Source of the DNA: Paenibacillus_E violae
Lineage (GTDB): Bacteria > Bacillota > Bacilli > Paenibacillales > NBRC-103111
Reading direction: 5' to 3'
NCBI RefSeq assembly: GCF_032461945.1
Contig: NZ_JAWCUD010000012.1
Span: 1-64,000 of the forward strand
Length of the DNA: 64,000 nucleotides
Both the position numbers and the translations under genes were made by a program. Numbering within the stretch: position 1 is the first letter of the stretch; the number at the start of each line of letters is the position of its first letter. Under the pieces are notes generated by a model that saw only the letters and a program-made list of their open reading frames with translations, searched no databases and was not told the DNA's origin. This document shows positions 31,572-40,679 of this stretch, piece by piece.

Positions 31572-33948
31572 CTAACTAAGAACATCCTCGGCGTTGTCCG
31601 TGAGCACATAAGTACCCTGCGGCTGGCTCGTGATGAAATGAGACGGTTCCCCAAGCGTGAAGATACACAACTCGTGCATAGCCCGGGTGCAAGCCGTGTA
31701 AAACAGCTTGCGCTCATTCTCATGGCCGTACTGATGATGGGAACCATCATAAAGGAGTACGGCATCGAATTCGACCCCCTTCGCCAGATACGAAGGGATG
31801 ACGAGCACGCCCCAGCGGAGCCTGCAGCAGGGGCGTAAGGGCTTGATGCGCGAGCTCAGCCTCGCTCGCGGTCTTGGTAATGATCGCGATGGAGGCATAG
31901 CCCTCATCCAGCAGCCGCGCCACTTCGGCTGCCAGCAGGCTATGCAGCGATCCGCGATCGCTGGTCTGGATCACCCGCGGCTTACCTCCCGCGCGGGTAA
32001 AGGGCTCTATGGCATCGCCGTCAGGCACGATACCGCGGGTGAACTCCACGATCTCGCGCGTGGAGCGATAGCTGCGGAACAAACGGATGACTTCCGTTTG
32101 TTCCGGCCCGTACAGAGCGGCGATCGGATCGATTTCGCTGTACGCGGAAGCGTGCGAATAGATCGCCTGGCTCAAATCGCCGAGCGCTGTCATGCGGCAG
32201 TGCGGGAAGAGCCGTTTCAGGTAAGCCAGCTGAAACGGAGAATAATCCTGTGCCTCGTCGATAATGACGTGGCGCACAGCGCTGTTCGTCTGGAAGCCGC
32301 AGACAGCTTCCATCAAGTACAAGAACGGCGTTGCGTCCTCGTAAGGCAGCCTGGCTTGCGCCAGCTCCTCCAGCGTCCGCCCGCAGATTTCGGACCAATA
32401 GCGCGGCTTCTCGGCTATCAGTTCCCTTTTATCCGTTGCCGCTCTTTCTCTAAACAACTGCCCGTAAAGACCAATCATATCAACAAATTTAAGCTGCTTC
32501 ACCGCGCTTCGAACAGGCTTTAGATGCTCTTTCAGCACGGTTCGAGCAAGCAGATGCCGTTCTTGATCATAATCGTCGAAAGAGGAATCGCGTCCCCCCT
32601 CCATTTTGCGCAGCCTAATATAAGCACGATGGTACTCATCACTGCTGAGGAGCTCAATCTCCTCATCAACCCAAGCTTCCTCGATTTCAACTTCTGCAAA
32701 GAGCTCCAGCTGCTCCAATAGCCATTCTTTCATCAGCTCCAAACGGTTAGGAAGCCGTATTGCGGAATCATAACTGTAAAAACGTTCCACCAAACGAGCC
32801 GCGCTAAGCACCTCTTTGTCGCGAAACTTAATAGGGTTAAATAACATTCCCATTTGCTCTAGCTGCTTCTTATAAGCCTCTATTATGGCAAGAAAAGCAG
32901 TTGAAGATTTATAATAAATTCCGCTCAAACGAGCTTCATAGGTTTCTTCCATCACTGGCGTTTGCTCAGACCCATGGTCAAGACCGCCCCTTGTCAATAC
33001 ATACTCCAATTGTGTAAAAGAGTCCTCCACCTCAAACATCTCGCCTAAACGATGCTCCAAATAAGCTTGGTAGGTCGTTTGCTGCATATTTTCTTCGCCT
33101 AGCTCCGGCAGCACCGTGGATACATAATGATTAAATAGCGGATTTGGCGAAAACAAAACCATCTGATCCGAACTCAGCTTATCTCGGTGCTTATATAGGA
33201 GGTACGCGACTCTTTGCAACGCGGCTGACGTTTTACCGCTTCCTGCGGCCCCCTGTACGATAAGCATTTGGGCGCTGTCATTGCGGATGATGCGATTTTG
33301 CTCTTTTTGAATCGTTGCCACGATTGTCTTCATTTGCGCATCCGAACTCCGGCTGAGTACTTGCTTCAGCAGTTCATCGCCGATGGTCACGCCGGTATCG
33401 AACATAAGATGGATATGCCGGTCACGAATGACAAATTGACGCTTCAAAACCATTTGACCCTCTACCGTACCATTCGGAGTAGCAAATGCGACTTCTCCCG
33501 GCGCAAAATCGTAATACAAGCTGGAGATGGGAGCCCTCCAATCGTAGATAAGATACTGACCTGCTTCCTCATCCAGAAAAGACGCAATGCCCAGATATAC
33601 AGCCTCTTCTTCCCGCTCACCGCGTTCAATGAAATCGATCCGGCCAAAATAAGGCGACTGGACGAGCCTTCTCAGCTTGCCTAAAGTTTTGGATGCCTGT
33701 CGGTGCGTTCGTTCCCGCTCGGAAAGCACCTCGGATTGTTGCCTCATGCTGGCGATGGATTCTACCGCATCTTCCGCTGTACTCATATCCATCGTGACTT
33801 CGTCCCAATAATGTTTACGAATCTCAACTACATCAGATTGAACTAGACCGACCTGCTCTTCCAATTCCGTGATTTTGACCGCTATCTTCTCTGTTACTTC
33901 CTGCACTCTTTGCTTTTCTGCTGCTCTTGCTTGATCTGTCAGACTCAT
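31572..33948 (-). pseudogene. helD: HelD-type helicase-like protein, frameshifted near the 3' end
   Basis: A UvrD-like superfamily 1 protein that in Firmicutes removes RNA polymerase from stalled or terminated complexes. The N-terminal coiled-coil arm, Walker A (VQGAAGSGKTSAAL), and Walker B (VIIDEAQDYSPFQLAYL) are intact. In the first frame the protein stops early at 31747, after 733 residues, losing the last motifs. The missing end, including GVLVIPSYLAKGVEFDAV and FYTACTRAMHEL, continues in another frame to 31572. Removing one base from the G4 run (CCCC at 31810-31813) restores one reading frame of about 790 residues, close to Bacillus subtilis HelD. It may be a sequencing error, a recent mutation or programmed slippage. 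Confidence 0.85.
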
Positions 33949-33982
33949 CCCAACGCCTCTTTTCTTACCATTTTATTAGGAT

Positions 33983-34012
33983 TTGACATGGAGGTTGTTT
34001 TGGTGCTATAAT
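33983..34012 (+). promoter_or_regulatory. Consensus sigma-A promoter with no downstream gene
   Basis: A perfect TTGACA and a perfect TATAAT with an 18-bp spacer on the plus strand, reading away from helD. The next plus-strand gene is several kilobases away, but a terminator lies about 80 bp downstream. Confidence 0.7.
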
Positions 34013-34018
34013 TAGATT

Positions 34019-34125
34019 AGGATAAAAATGTTTATAATTCAAAATATTTGAATCAATCTTTATTTTAACAAGTTACGTTTCAAAAATCAATAAAAACCCC
34101 AGGTCATTGACCTGGGGTTTTCTGG
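34019..34125 (+). ncRNA. Candidate small RNA, about 105 nt
   Basis: This is the transcript expected from the consensus promoter to the terminator at 34093-34121. It includes a hairpin with arms ATTCAAA and TTTGAAT near its 5' end and the terminal CCCCAGGTC/GACCTGGGG stem. A seven-codon frame (ATGTTTATAATTCAAAAT then ATT TGA) with AGGAT before it is also present and could be a leader peptide. No known RNA family was recognised. Confidence 0.45.
34093..34121 (-). terminator. Bidirectional terminator of the VOC-DinB gene
   Basis: CCCCAGGTC and GACCTGGGG arms flanked by AAAA and TTTT. On the minus strand it lies 48 nt past the VOC-DinB stop codon; on the plus strand it would end the candidate small RNA. 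Confidence 0.9.
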
Positions 34126-34168
34126 CATTCTTTTTTACTTCAGTCTCTAGCCTCGGACTCCCGGACTG

Positions 34169-35050
34169 TCAGCAATCATGCAGATCACGAATTTCATTCA
34201 CAGCTCGGATATGATGCTTTGCGTGGCCTGCCATCATTTTCAGCAACAGTGCTACAGACTCTTTACGTTCTTTCGTGGTGACCGTTCTCTCAAGCGCATT
34301 GGGTAAATGCTCGCACAGTCCAAGAATGTGCTGCCTCATAGCCCGAAACAGCTGAACTTCAGCGTGAATCGACCGATTCCGATAATCCAATCCTATGCTC
34401 CAATCATCCTGTGAAAAGCTGTTGCCTTGATAGGCACGCCCCGGCTCCGCCAAAGCGAATTTCACTTTGTGCAGCGTAACCAGCTCTAAGTCGATCAGAT
34501 GTAGGACTTGCTGGCGAATGGACCATTTGCCCGGGGCTTGCGATCTGTTCAACTGCTCCTCCGTCAATCCCGCTATTGCGCTTTCCAATTCATCAGCACC
34601 CGCTGCATACATCTCTTTAATCTCAGCATGGGTAGCCGGCAGTTCCTCCCAATACACAAATGTATATCCATCGACGTCTGGCACAAAGAGTTTGCGAATA
34701 TGGCCTGGATTCTCTTCTTTTCGCAGTTCCTTACAACCTTTAGCTTGGAGACTAGCCTCCACAGCATTCACCGAAGCTACGCCGACGTAGATGAGATCTC
34801 CCTTCTTGGGAGAAGCGTATTTGTTTTGCAGCCAGCCTGCTGCCAGCTCAGTCTGTGCTTCCGTTAGCAGCTGAGCAGACAGTGTTTGCTGAATCAATAC
34901 AGCATCATAGTCTGACGTGATTCGCAGCAATGCAACTGGACCGGAAGCCGCTCTTTCGAGCAGCTCCCAGCCCAGTTGTTGCGTATAAAAGACAATCGAT
35001 GCCTGAAGATCATCTACCTGCAAAAGCAGCTTCGCCCCGTTGTCTGCCAT
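34169..35050 (-). CDS. VOC (glyoxalase-like) domain fused to DinB-like domain
   Basis: A 293-residue two-domain protein. Residues 1-130 are a vicinal-oxygen-chelate fold (LLLQVDDLQASIVFYTQQLGWEL, ending VPDVDGYTFVYWEE), probably with weak or no metal site. Residues 150-290 are a DinB/YfiT four-helix bundle with the metal-binding pattern at QQVLHLIDLELVTLHK and GHAKHHIRAVNEI. Such bundles occur in thiol-dependent transferases. It starts 4 nt after the eda stop codon, with only a weak ribosome binding site, so it is probably translated by coupling in the kdgK-eda operon. No substrate can be assigned. Confidence 0.82.
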   Translation of the reverse strand: MADNGAKLLLQVDDLQASIVFYTQQLGWELLERAASGPVALLRITSDYDAVLIQQTLSAQLLTEAQTELAAGWLQNKYASPKKGDLIYVGVASVNAVEASLQAKGCKELRKEENPGHIRKLFVPDVDGYTFVYWEELPATHAEIKEMYAAGADELESAIAGLTEEQLNRSQAPGKWSIRQQVLHLIDLELVTLHKVKFALAEPGRAYQGNSFSQDDWSIGLDYRNRSIHAEVQLFRAMRQHILGLCEHLPNALERTVTTKERKESVALLLKMMAGHAKHHIRAVNEIRDLHDC

Positions 35051-35054
35051 CGTT

Positions 35055-35717
35055 CTACTTCTTGGCCGCTCGATAGGCCTCGATGTATTGTGCAGCCCGC
35101 TTAGCCACCAGGCTGTAATTGCCTGTTTTGACCGCTTCGCTGGTCAAATCGGAACCGATGCCGACTGCGACCGCGCCGGCCTGAATCCATTCGCCGAGGT
35201 TGCTCAGCGAGACCCCGCCCGTTGGCATAATGTTCGCCTGCGGCAGCGGTCCTTTAATGGCCTTAATCATCGCCGGCGAGTAGAGATTGCCGGGGAATAG
35301 CTTCACGATATCGACGCCAAGCTCCAGCGCCGTCTGAATCTCTTGAATCGTCATGCAGCCCGGCATGACGGGTACACGGTAACGGTTGCAGAGTGCAACC
35401 GTGTTCGGGTTAAGCGATGGGCCGACAACGAACTCGGCCCCGCTCAGGATCGCTGCACGCGCTGTCTCCGGGTCTAGGGCTGTGCCCACCCCGATAATCG
35501 CGTATTTGGAAGCGTCCTGCGTAGTGCTCGAGTAGCGCTTCGCCAGCTCCTCGATTGCGCGCAGCGCGAACGGCACCGTCATCGTGACTTCGATGACTTT
35601 AATGCCTCCTGCAATGGCTTGATCCGCCATTTCAACAACTTCTTCCGGCGTCTCTCCACGCAGAACGGCAACGACGCCTTCACTTGATATTTGCTGAACA
35701 AGTTTCAATTTTTTCAA
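35055..35717 (-). CDS. eda: KDPG/KHG aldolase
   Basis: A 220-residue class I aldolase cleaving 2-keto-3-deoxy-6-phosphogluconate to pyruvate and glyceraldehyde 3-phosphate. Visible motifs are VVAVLRGETPEE, the Glu in KVIEVTMTVPFAL, GVGTALDPETARAAILSGAEFVVGPSLN, PGCMTIQEI and the Schiff-base Lys in DIVKLFPGN, then PTGGVSLSNLGEW. The start is a TTG (product begins with KKLKLVQQI) with AAGGGG 8 nt upstream; an earlier in-frame TTG would put this site inside the gene. It follows kdgK after 32 bp, the two-step KDG route. Confidence 0.92.
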   Translation of the reverse strand: MKKLKLVQQISSEGVVAVLRGETPEEVVEMADQAIAGGIKVIEVTMTVPFALRAIEELAKRYSSTTQDASKYAIIGVGTALDPETARAAILSGAEFVVGPSLNPNTVALCNRYRVPVMPGCMTIQEIQTALELGVDIVKLFPGNLYSPAMIKAIKGPLPQANIMPTGGVSLSNLGEWIQAGAVAVGIGSDLTSEAVKTGNYSLVAKRAAQYIEAYRAAKK

Positions 35718-35749
35718 TGGAATCTTCCCCTTCTTATGCAAGCATGAAA

Positions 35750-36727
35750 TTAGCGTTCTATATGTTTAACATCGTTAAGAATAGCGTCTACTTGCTCCCA
35801 AGTCGGAGCGCCTTCCCAGTCTCCTTCGGTTTGAACAATCAAGGAGCCCACCAGATTGCCGATACGCACCGCTTCCGCATAATCGTACTCTTTGGACAAG
35901 CCTACCAAAAATCCCGCACAAAAGCCATCGCCTGCGCCAACCGTATCCACCACTTGCTCCGCTTTGAAATAAGGAACCGCTGTGATCGAATCTTTGGTTA
36001 CGACATAGGTTTCGTTCTCTCCGCCTTTGACGATGGAAACAGCGGACAATTCACGCAGCTTGCCCACAATGACATCCCAATCCTCCGTCTGGTAGAGCAG
36101 CTTCAGCTCATCAAGGCCAGGCAGGAAAATATCCGACAGCTTGGCAAGCTCAAGAAGCACGGGGCGCGCTTCGTCAATCCCCCAAAGCTTCAACCGCAGG
36201 TTGGGGTCGAAGCTAACTTTGACGCCATGTTTGCGGGCCAATCGAACCGCTTCAAACGCAGCCTCTTTGCAAGACTCGCTGAGTGCCGGTGTAATACCCG
36301 TGATATGAAGGATTTTCGCCCCAGCAATGTAGCCTTCATCCAAATGCTTAGCGCTCATCTGGCTTGCCGCTGAGTTTTTGCGATAGTAGTAGACGGACGT
36401 TTTGCCCATGATCATTTCGCGCATCATAAGCCCGGTCGGCGCTTCTGCCGTCAGTTCTGCACGGGAAACATCGACACCTTCGCCGCGAATTTTTTTGTAA
36501 ATCAAACGGCCCATCGGGTCTTTGCCTAGACGTCCAAACCAGCCTACTTTGCCTCCAAGGCGGGATACTCCGATTGCCACGTTGCTTTCCGCACCGCCAA
36601 ACAAGCTATGCAGTTCAGAGGAGTACTCCAATCCTTTGCCGTTGGAAGGCATCAATAGCGCCATTGTTTCGCCAAAGGTAATAATGTCAGGTCCGGTAAC
36701 CGCTTGCGATTGTGAATTCGTCGTCAT
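35750..36727 (-). CDS. kdgK: 2-keto-3-deoxygluconate kinase (PfkB family)
   Basis: A 325-residue sugar kinase making KDPG from 2-keto-3-deoxygluconate, the end product of pectin and hexuronate breakdown. PfkB signatures are GGAESNVAIGVSRLGGKVGWFGRLGKDPMG at about residue 44 and the anion-hole motif DTVGAGDGFCAGFL near 262, with catalytic Asp. GGAGAA precedes the ATG. It heads the operon with eda and the VOC-DinB gene. The rest of the hexuronate pathway is not in this window. Confidence 0.92.
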   Translation of the reverse strand: MTTNSQSQAVTGPDIITFGETMALLMPSNGKGLEYSSELHSLFGGAESNVAIGVSRLGGKVGWFGRLGKDPMGRLIYKKIRGEGVDVSRAELTAEAPTGLMMREMIMGKTSVYYYRKNSAASQMSAKHLDEGYIAGAKILHITGITPALSESCKEAAFEAVRLARKHGVKVSFDPNLRLKLWGIDEARPVLLELAKLSDIFLPGLDELKLLYQTEDWDVIVGKLRELSAVSIVKGGENETYVVTKDSITAVPYFKAEQVVDTVGAGDGFCAGFLVGLSKEYDYAEAVRIGNLVGSLIVQTEGDWEGAPTWEQVDAILNDVKHIER

Positions 36728-36758
36728 ATAAGTTCTCCATCCATTTCCTGATCGTTAG

Positions 36759-36795
36759 TTGAAACGTTTAAATAATGCATATATCTCATATTATA
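36759..36795 (-). promoter_or_regulatory. kdgK promoter with LacI-type operator
   Basis: On the minus strand a TATAAT (36790-36795) is followed at about +10 by TTTAAACGTTTCAA, a palindrome centred on AACGTT typical of LacI-family operators, which include KdgR and CcpA. The -35 region is weak. A KdgR- or CcpA-type repressor would block initiation here. Confidence 0.45.
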
Positions 36796-36867
36796 GTGTA
36801 TAACTACCGTTTGTACCAGATAGTAAGATTAGAATCTGACAAGTTCCACCCTAGCTTGAAGCTGTAG

Positions 36868-36895
36868 AAAAAACCCAAGACTTATGTCTCAGGTT
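36868..36895 (-). terminator. Terminator of the inositol monophosphatase gene
   Basis: On the minus strand AACCTGAGAC and GTCTTGGGTT arms are followed by TTTTTT. Confidence 0.85.
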
Positions 36896-36915
36896 TCTTC
36901 TGCCTCATATGACCA

Positions 36916-37776
36916 CTAAAATCCGGTAGCTTCGGCTTTAACCAACTCTTGCCGCAGCTCATCATGAATCTGGCCGTTGGTAGCTAGTATGTTGCGAACC
37001 GCCAAATTGTAAGGTCTGCCTTCGGTATCTGTCACCTTGCCGCCCGACTCTTGGATCAGCAACGCGCCCGCTGCAATATCCCAAGCATTCAAACCAATTT
37101 CCCAGAAGCCGCTAAGGCGTCCTGAGGCTACATAAGCCAAGTGAAGCGCCGCGGAGCCTGCGATCCGGAGGTTGCGCACTTTGGGAGATAAAGCTTGAAT
37201 ACCTTTCAGGTTAATCGGTAATGCGCCATTGCGATCTGCCGGAAGACCTGTTGCAACCAGACTGCTGGACAGCTGTCCATCGAGCGATACGATTGTCTTT
37301 TTGCCGTGCATATAAGCACCTTTCCCCTTCTCGGCAACGAACAGTTCGTCACGAGACGGGTCATACACGACACCGACAATAATCTCACCCTTGTGTGCGA
37401 GTGCAATTGAAACAGAGAAGAACGGGAACCCGTGAACAAAGTTCGTCGTACCATCAATGGGATCTACGATCCATAAGTATTCTTCCTCGCTCATGGCTTG
37501 AAGTGCTTTGGCCGATGCTTCCGGACCAGGCTCCACGCCTTCTTCACCGAGAATGGAATGATCCGGGAAATGCGTCATGATCAAGTTGCGAATAAGCTTT
37601 TCAGACCCTTTATCCACTTCGGTCACCAGGTCCTGAGAAGAAAATTTCGTATCAATACGGCTGATATCGCCCACTTTGCTCTTGATCCATTGCCCAGCCT
37701 TGGCTGCCGTATTGATAGCCACTGCCGTAAAACTCTTACTGCCGATGACGAACGGCTCCGCCTCACCATTTACCAC
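36916..37776 (-). CDS. Inositol-1-monophosphatase family protein (SuhB-like)
   Basis: A 286-residue Mg-dependent, Li-sensitive sugar phosphatase. Motif 1 is DPIDGTTNFVHGFPFFSVSIAL with the metal-binding Asp residues, motif 2 is NAWDIAAGALLIQESGG, and GEEG supplies the upstream Glu. Substrates in bacteria include inositol phosphates, NADP or fructose 1,6-bisphosphate and cannot be told apart here. The start is uncertain: GTG at 37776 has only AAAGAG upstream, and a GTG before AINTAAKAG would give a more usual length. Confidence 0.85.
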   Translation of the reverse strand: MVNGEAEPFVIGSKSFTAVAINTAAKAGQWIKSKVGDISRIDTKFSSQDLVTEVDKGSEKLIRNLIMTHFPDHSILGEEGVEPGPEASAKALQAMSEEEYLWIVDPIDGTTNFVHGFPFFSVSIALAHKGEIIVGVVYDPSRDELFVAEKGKGAYMHGKKTIVSLDGQLSSSLVATGLPADRNGALPINLKGIQALSPKVRNLRIAGSAALHLAYVASGRLSGFWEIGLNAWDIAAGALLIQESGGKVTDTEGRPYNLAVRNILATNGQIHDELRQELVKAEATGF

Positions 37777-37931
37777 TTATATCAACTCTTTCTTTTTTAT
37801 TTATTTAGATTTAGAAGTAAGTTAAGTATAGTAAATTATACGTTTTAAATACTAGTGCGTTTCATCCCAAAATATTCGTACATTTATACATTTATTAATA
37901 AAAAAAGGAGATTTTCAGACATTTTACAAAT

Positions 37932-37965
37932 AAAAAAACCATACTGCCATGTAGGCAATACGGTT
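37932..37965 (-). terminator. Intrinsic terminator of fabI
   Basis: On the minus strand AAACCGTATTGCC and GGCAGTATGGTTT arms are followed by TTTT. Confidence 0.88.
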
Positions 37966-37994
37966 TCTTGATCGTATTTAGACATTATAATAGC

Positions 37995-38765
37995 TTAAAT
38001 TCCAACGATATGATAACCACCGTCAACGTAAATCACTTCACCCGTGATGCCTCGGGACAGGTTGCTCATCAAGAACATCGCTGTATCGCCGACTTCTGCT
38101 GTTTCCGTCGTTTTGCGCAGCGGAGCTTTCTCTTCTACTTGACGCAGGATCGAGTTGAAATCTTTGATGCCTTTGGCAGCCAAGGTACGAATCGGACCAG
38201 CAGAAATACCGTTCACGCGAATGCCGAATTGACCGAGGTCAGCCGCCAGATAGCGCACAGAAGCTTCCAATGCCGCTTTGGCAACGCCCATAACGTTGTA
38301 GTTTTTCATTGCACGCTCAGCGCCAAGGTAGGTCATTGTCATGATGCTGCCGCCTTCTGTCATTAGCGGATAAATGCGTTTGGAAACGGCAACAAGAGAA
38401 TATGCGCTGATGTCATGCGCTAAGGCAAAGCCATCACGCGATGTGTCAACGAACAGTCCGTCCAATTCTTCCGTTCTTGCAAAAGCAATACTATGTACAA
38501 GGCCATGAACGACACCGAACTTCGCTTTAAGCGTATCAGCCAGCGTATCAATTTCAGCGTCTACCGTTACGTTACAAGGCATAAGCGTTGAACCTGGAAT
38601 CGTGTCAGCAAGCTTGCGAACGCGTTCCTCGACACGCTCATTTTCGAACGTAAAGACCAAATTTGCTCCTTGTGCCGCTAAGGATTGAGCAATCGCCCAT
38701 GCGATGCTGCGATCATTGGCAACACCCATGACAAGTATATTTTTTCCTGTTAACAGTTGACTCAT
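37995..38765 (-). CDS. fabI: Enoyl-[acyl-carrier-protein] reductase (NADH), FabI
   Basis: A 256-residue short-chain dehydrogenase-type enzyme that completes each cycle of fatty acid elongation. The cofactor motif is GVANDRSIAWAIAQSL (residues 14-29), the catalytic pair is Tyr in NYNVMGVAKAALEA with the Tyr-x6-Lys spacing, and SAGPIRTLAAKGI is the FabI substrate loop. It is monocistronic. AGAGGGG lies about 12 nt before the ATG. FabI is the target of triclosan-type inhibitors. Confidence 0.95.
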   Translation of the reverse strand: MSQLLTGKNILVMGVANDRSIAWAIAQSLAAQGANLVFTFENERVEERVRKLADTIPGSTLMPCNVTVDAEIDTLADTLKAKFGVVHGLVHSIAFARTEELDGLFVDTSRDGFALAHDISAYSLVAVSKRIYPLMTEGGSIMTMTYLGAERAMKNYNVMGVAKAALEASVRYLAADLGQFGIRVNGISAGPIRTLAAKGIKDFNSILRQVEEKAPLRKTTETAEVGDTAMFLMSNLSRGITGEVIYVDGGYHIVGI

Positions 38766-38866
38766 GGCCGTGAAAAACCCCTCTCAACATTGGATTATGC
38801 GTCATTCATACCCAATCTCAAAAGTACCCCATTTTGCCAAACAATTCAAGAAATAAATCTGAATCG

Positions 38867-39823
38867 CTACAGCTGGATCGAGGCTTGATCAAGCACCACA
38901 ATTCCTTCCTCGAGTTTAAAATCCTCCATCAGACGAAATAGCGCTTCATCCTTCATCTTCGCTTCGATCATGATATCAAGCCGTGGGGTAACAGGGGCAA
39001 TCGCACGCAGAAAAACAAGAAGCGGCCCTGCTTCCACGTAATCGGCATGGCTTCTTGGATCGGTCTCGCTTTTGGGGCTTGAGACGTGAATCTTAGGCGG
39101 GAGTCCGTTTGTCCAGGTTTGTTGAATACGCGGCCACAATTCGGCGGCATCTTCGCCCTCGTTATTCACGGCATGATGATGAACATCCAGAACCATTGGC
39201 GCTCCTACTGTTTCAGCAATTTCCAATGTTTCTAACGCATTGAATGTTTTATCGTCGTTCTCCAGGGTAATCCGCTTTTGAATCTCGGGGCGCAGCGTGG
39301 AAAAGTTTTGGATAAATCGCTTAGCCGCTTTCTTTTTATCCCCATATGAACCGCCCACATGAATGTTGCACATGGCCTCTGGACCAAGACCCATCACATT
39401 TAGCATCGCGTTATGGCGTTCCAGATCCAGGATGGACTTCTGCAGGACGTCCTCTTTTGGAGTGCTCAGGACCGTGAAGTGGTCCGGGTGAAAGCTCACA
39501 CGCATGCCCGCTTGCTTGGCATAAGCACCTAGCTCCTCGAATTCCGCCGAAAGCGTCGGGATCGGGTCCCAATCCGCTAACATTTCATGCCCAATAAGGG
39601 GGATGAATCTAGATGAGAAGCGGAACACCATGATATCGTGAGCTCGGTTATGCCGCAGCAATCTCAATGTATTATGCAAGTTTTCCGCACCTAAGCGTTC
39701 CAGCTTCCGGATGGCAGCCTCCCGATCCAGCAGCTTGCTGAAGTTCGTGACTGTCATTGTTTTGGACGGTGAAGCGTTTTTGACAACCGTCGACATCGCC
39801 ACATACCCAAGGCGAATAATCAT
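38867..39823 (-). CDS. uvsE: UV damage endonuclease UvsE/UvdE
   Basis: A 318-residue TIM-barrel endonuclease that nicks 5' of cyclobutane dimers and 6-4 photoproducts. Key stretches are IRLGYVAMS, LRHNRAHDIMVFRFSS, RVSFHPDHFTVLSTP (metal-binding His), HVGGSYGDKKKA, LENDDKTFNA (Glu) and LDVHHHAVNN. Spore-formers use it as a backup to nucleotide excision repair. The second ATG was chosen because GGGGG is 10 nt from it but only 4-5 nt from the first. Confidence 0.93.
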   Translation of the reverse strand: MIIRLGYVAMSTVVKNASPSKTMTVTNFSKLLDREAAIRKLERLGAENLHNTLRLLRHNRAHDIMVFRFSSRFIPLIGHEMLADWDPIPTLSAEFEELGAYAKQAGMRVSFHPDHFTVLSTPKEDVLQKSILDLERHNAMLNVMGLGPEAMCNIHVGGSYGDKKKAAKRFIQNFSTLRPEIQKRITLENDDKTFNALETLEIAETVGAPMVLDVHHHAVNNEGEDAAELWPRIQQTWTNGLPPKIHVSSPKSETDPRSHADYVEAGPLLVFLRAIAPVTPRLDIMIEAKMKDEALFRLMEDFKLEEGIVVLDQASIQL

Positions 39824-39906
39824 GCACATGTAACCCCCAAGAAAGTTCAGGTAAAAATCCTGTGTTAGGTTACCCTTTTTCCAGTGACCACATTCATTAA
39901 ACGCTG

Positions 39907-40197
39907 CTAGGAAAGTGCAGCAATGAGTTTAAAACCGCAATAAGCCGTTATGGCTATAGGTAATGGACTTAGCGCAAGCATGCCGAGCTTAGTGGCGCGG
40001 TCCTCTTTTCGCAAAGTTAGCAAATTGCCAAACAACCATACGAGAAGATAAAGGAGCAATGCCCCAGTCGCCATGTACTTTTGTTCAGTTGAAGAAGGAG
40101 CCATGAAACCGTAGAAGCCGAAAATCATATAAATAAGCACATAAGGCGTCGGTATGCCAAGCACGATATTAAATAACCAGTAGGCAGTAAATTTCAT
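39907..40197 (-). CDS. Small integral membrane protein, function unknown
   Basis: A 96-residue protein with three hydrophobic segments (about 5-32, 40-58 and 70-95) separated by a charged RKEDRATKLG stretch. I recognise no family. AAGGGA stands 8 nt before the ATG used; an ATG three codons upstream directly abuts that site. It lies alone between uvsE and a family B repeat element. Confidence 0.65.
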   Translation of the reverse strand: MKFTAYWLFNIVLGIPTPYVLIYMIFGFYGFMAPSSTEQKYMATGALLLYLLVWLFGNLLTLRKEDRATKLGMLALSPLPIAITAYCGFKLIAALS

Positions 40198-40380
40198 TGT
40201 ATTCATTCCCTTGCTGTGAAGTCTACTGCTTTAATTGTAGCTCTAGCTGCTTGGGAGAATAAGTACTAATTTCTTATAGTACCTTTGCGGGAGTACGACC
40301 TGGTGGAGGGTTTGTCAAACATGCTTATATTTCGTTGCAATCTCCTGTTACACCAGTTCCGCTTGCATCCACCTCGCCGC

Positions 40381-40563
40381 GTTGTACTTTGTGCAACATA
40401 ATGACCACAATTAGCCCTCAACCCGCCCCTACAATGTACTTTGTACAACATTACAGCCTGCAAATTACAGTTTTCAGGCAACAAGGCCAAAATGATTGCA
40501 CTTTGTGCAACGAAGAGAGCGATAGCGAGCCATATTCCGCTTTCATGTTGCACAAAGTGCAAT
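40381..40563. repeat. Four-box palindromic element, family B, copy 2
   Basis: Boxes GTTGTACTTTGTGCAAC (40381), AATGTACTTTGTACAAC (40433), ATTGCACTTTGTGCAAC (40495) and GTTGCACAAAGTGCAAT (40547) start 52, 62 and 52 bp apart. The first three read forward and the last is the exact reverse complement of box three. The remaining gene-free sequence around it (40207-40380 and 40564-40611) shows nothing further. Confidence 0.85.
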
Positions 40564-40611
40564 GAAGCACGACCATAAGTCCCACGAGCGTCGTCAATGA
40601 GCACCAAAATC

Positions 40612-40643
40612 AAAAAAAGACACCGTCCCTAACGGACGATGCC
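40612..40643 (-). terminator. Terminator of the ddl operon
   Basis: On the minus strand GGCATCGTCC and GGACGGTGTC arms are followed by seven T residues. Confidence 0.9.
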
Positions 40644-40679
40644 TTCCTCTTTCTCTTCCTTTTCCTCTACCGGCCACAA

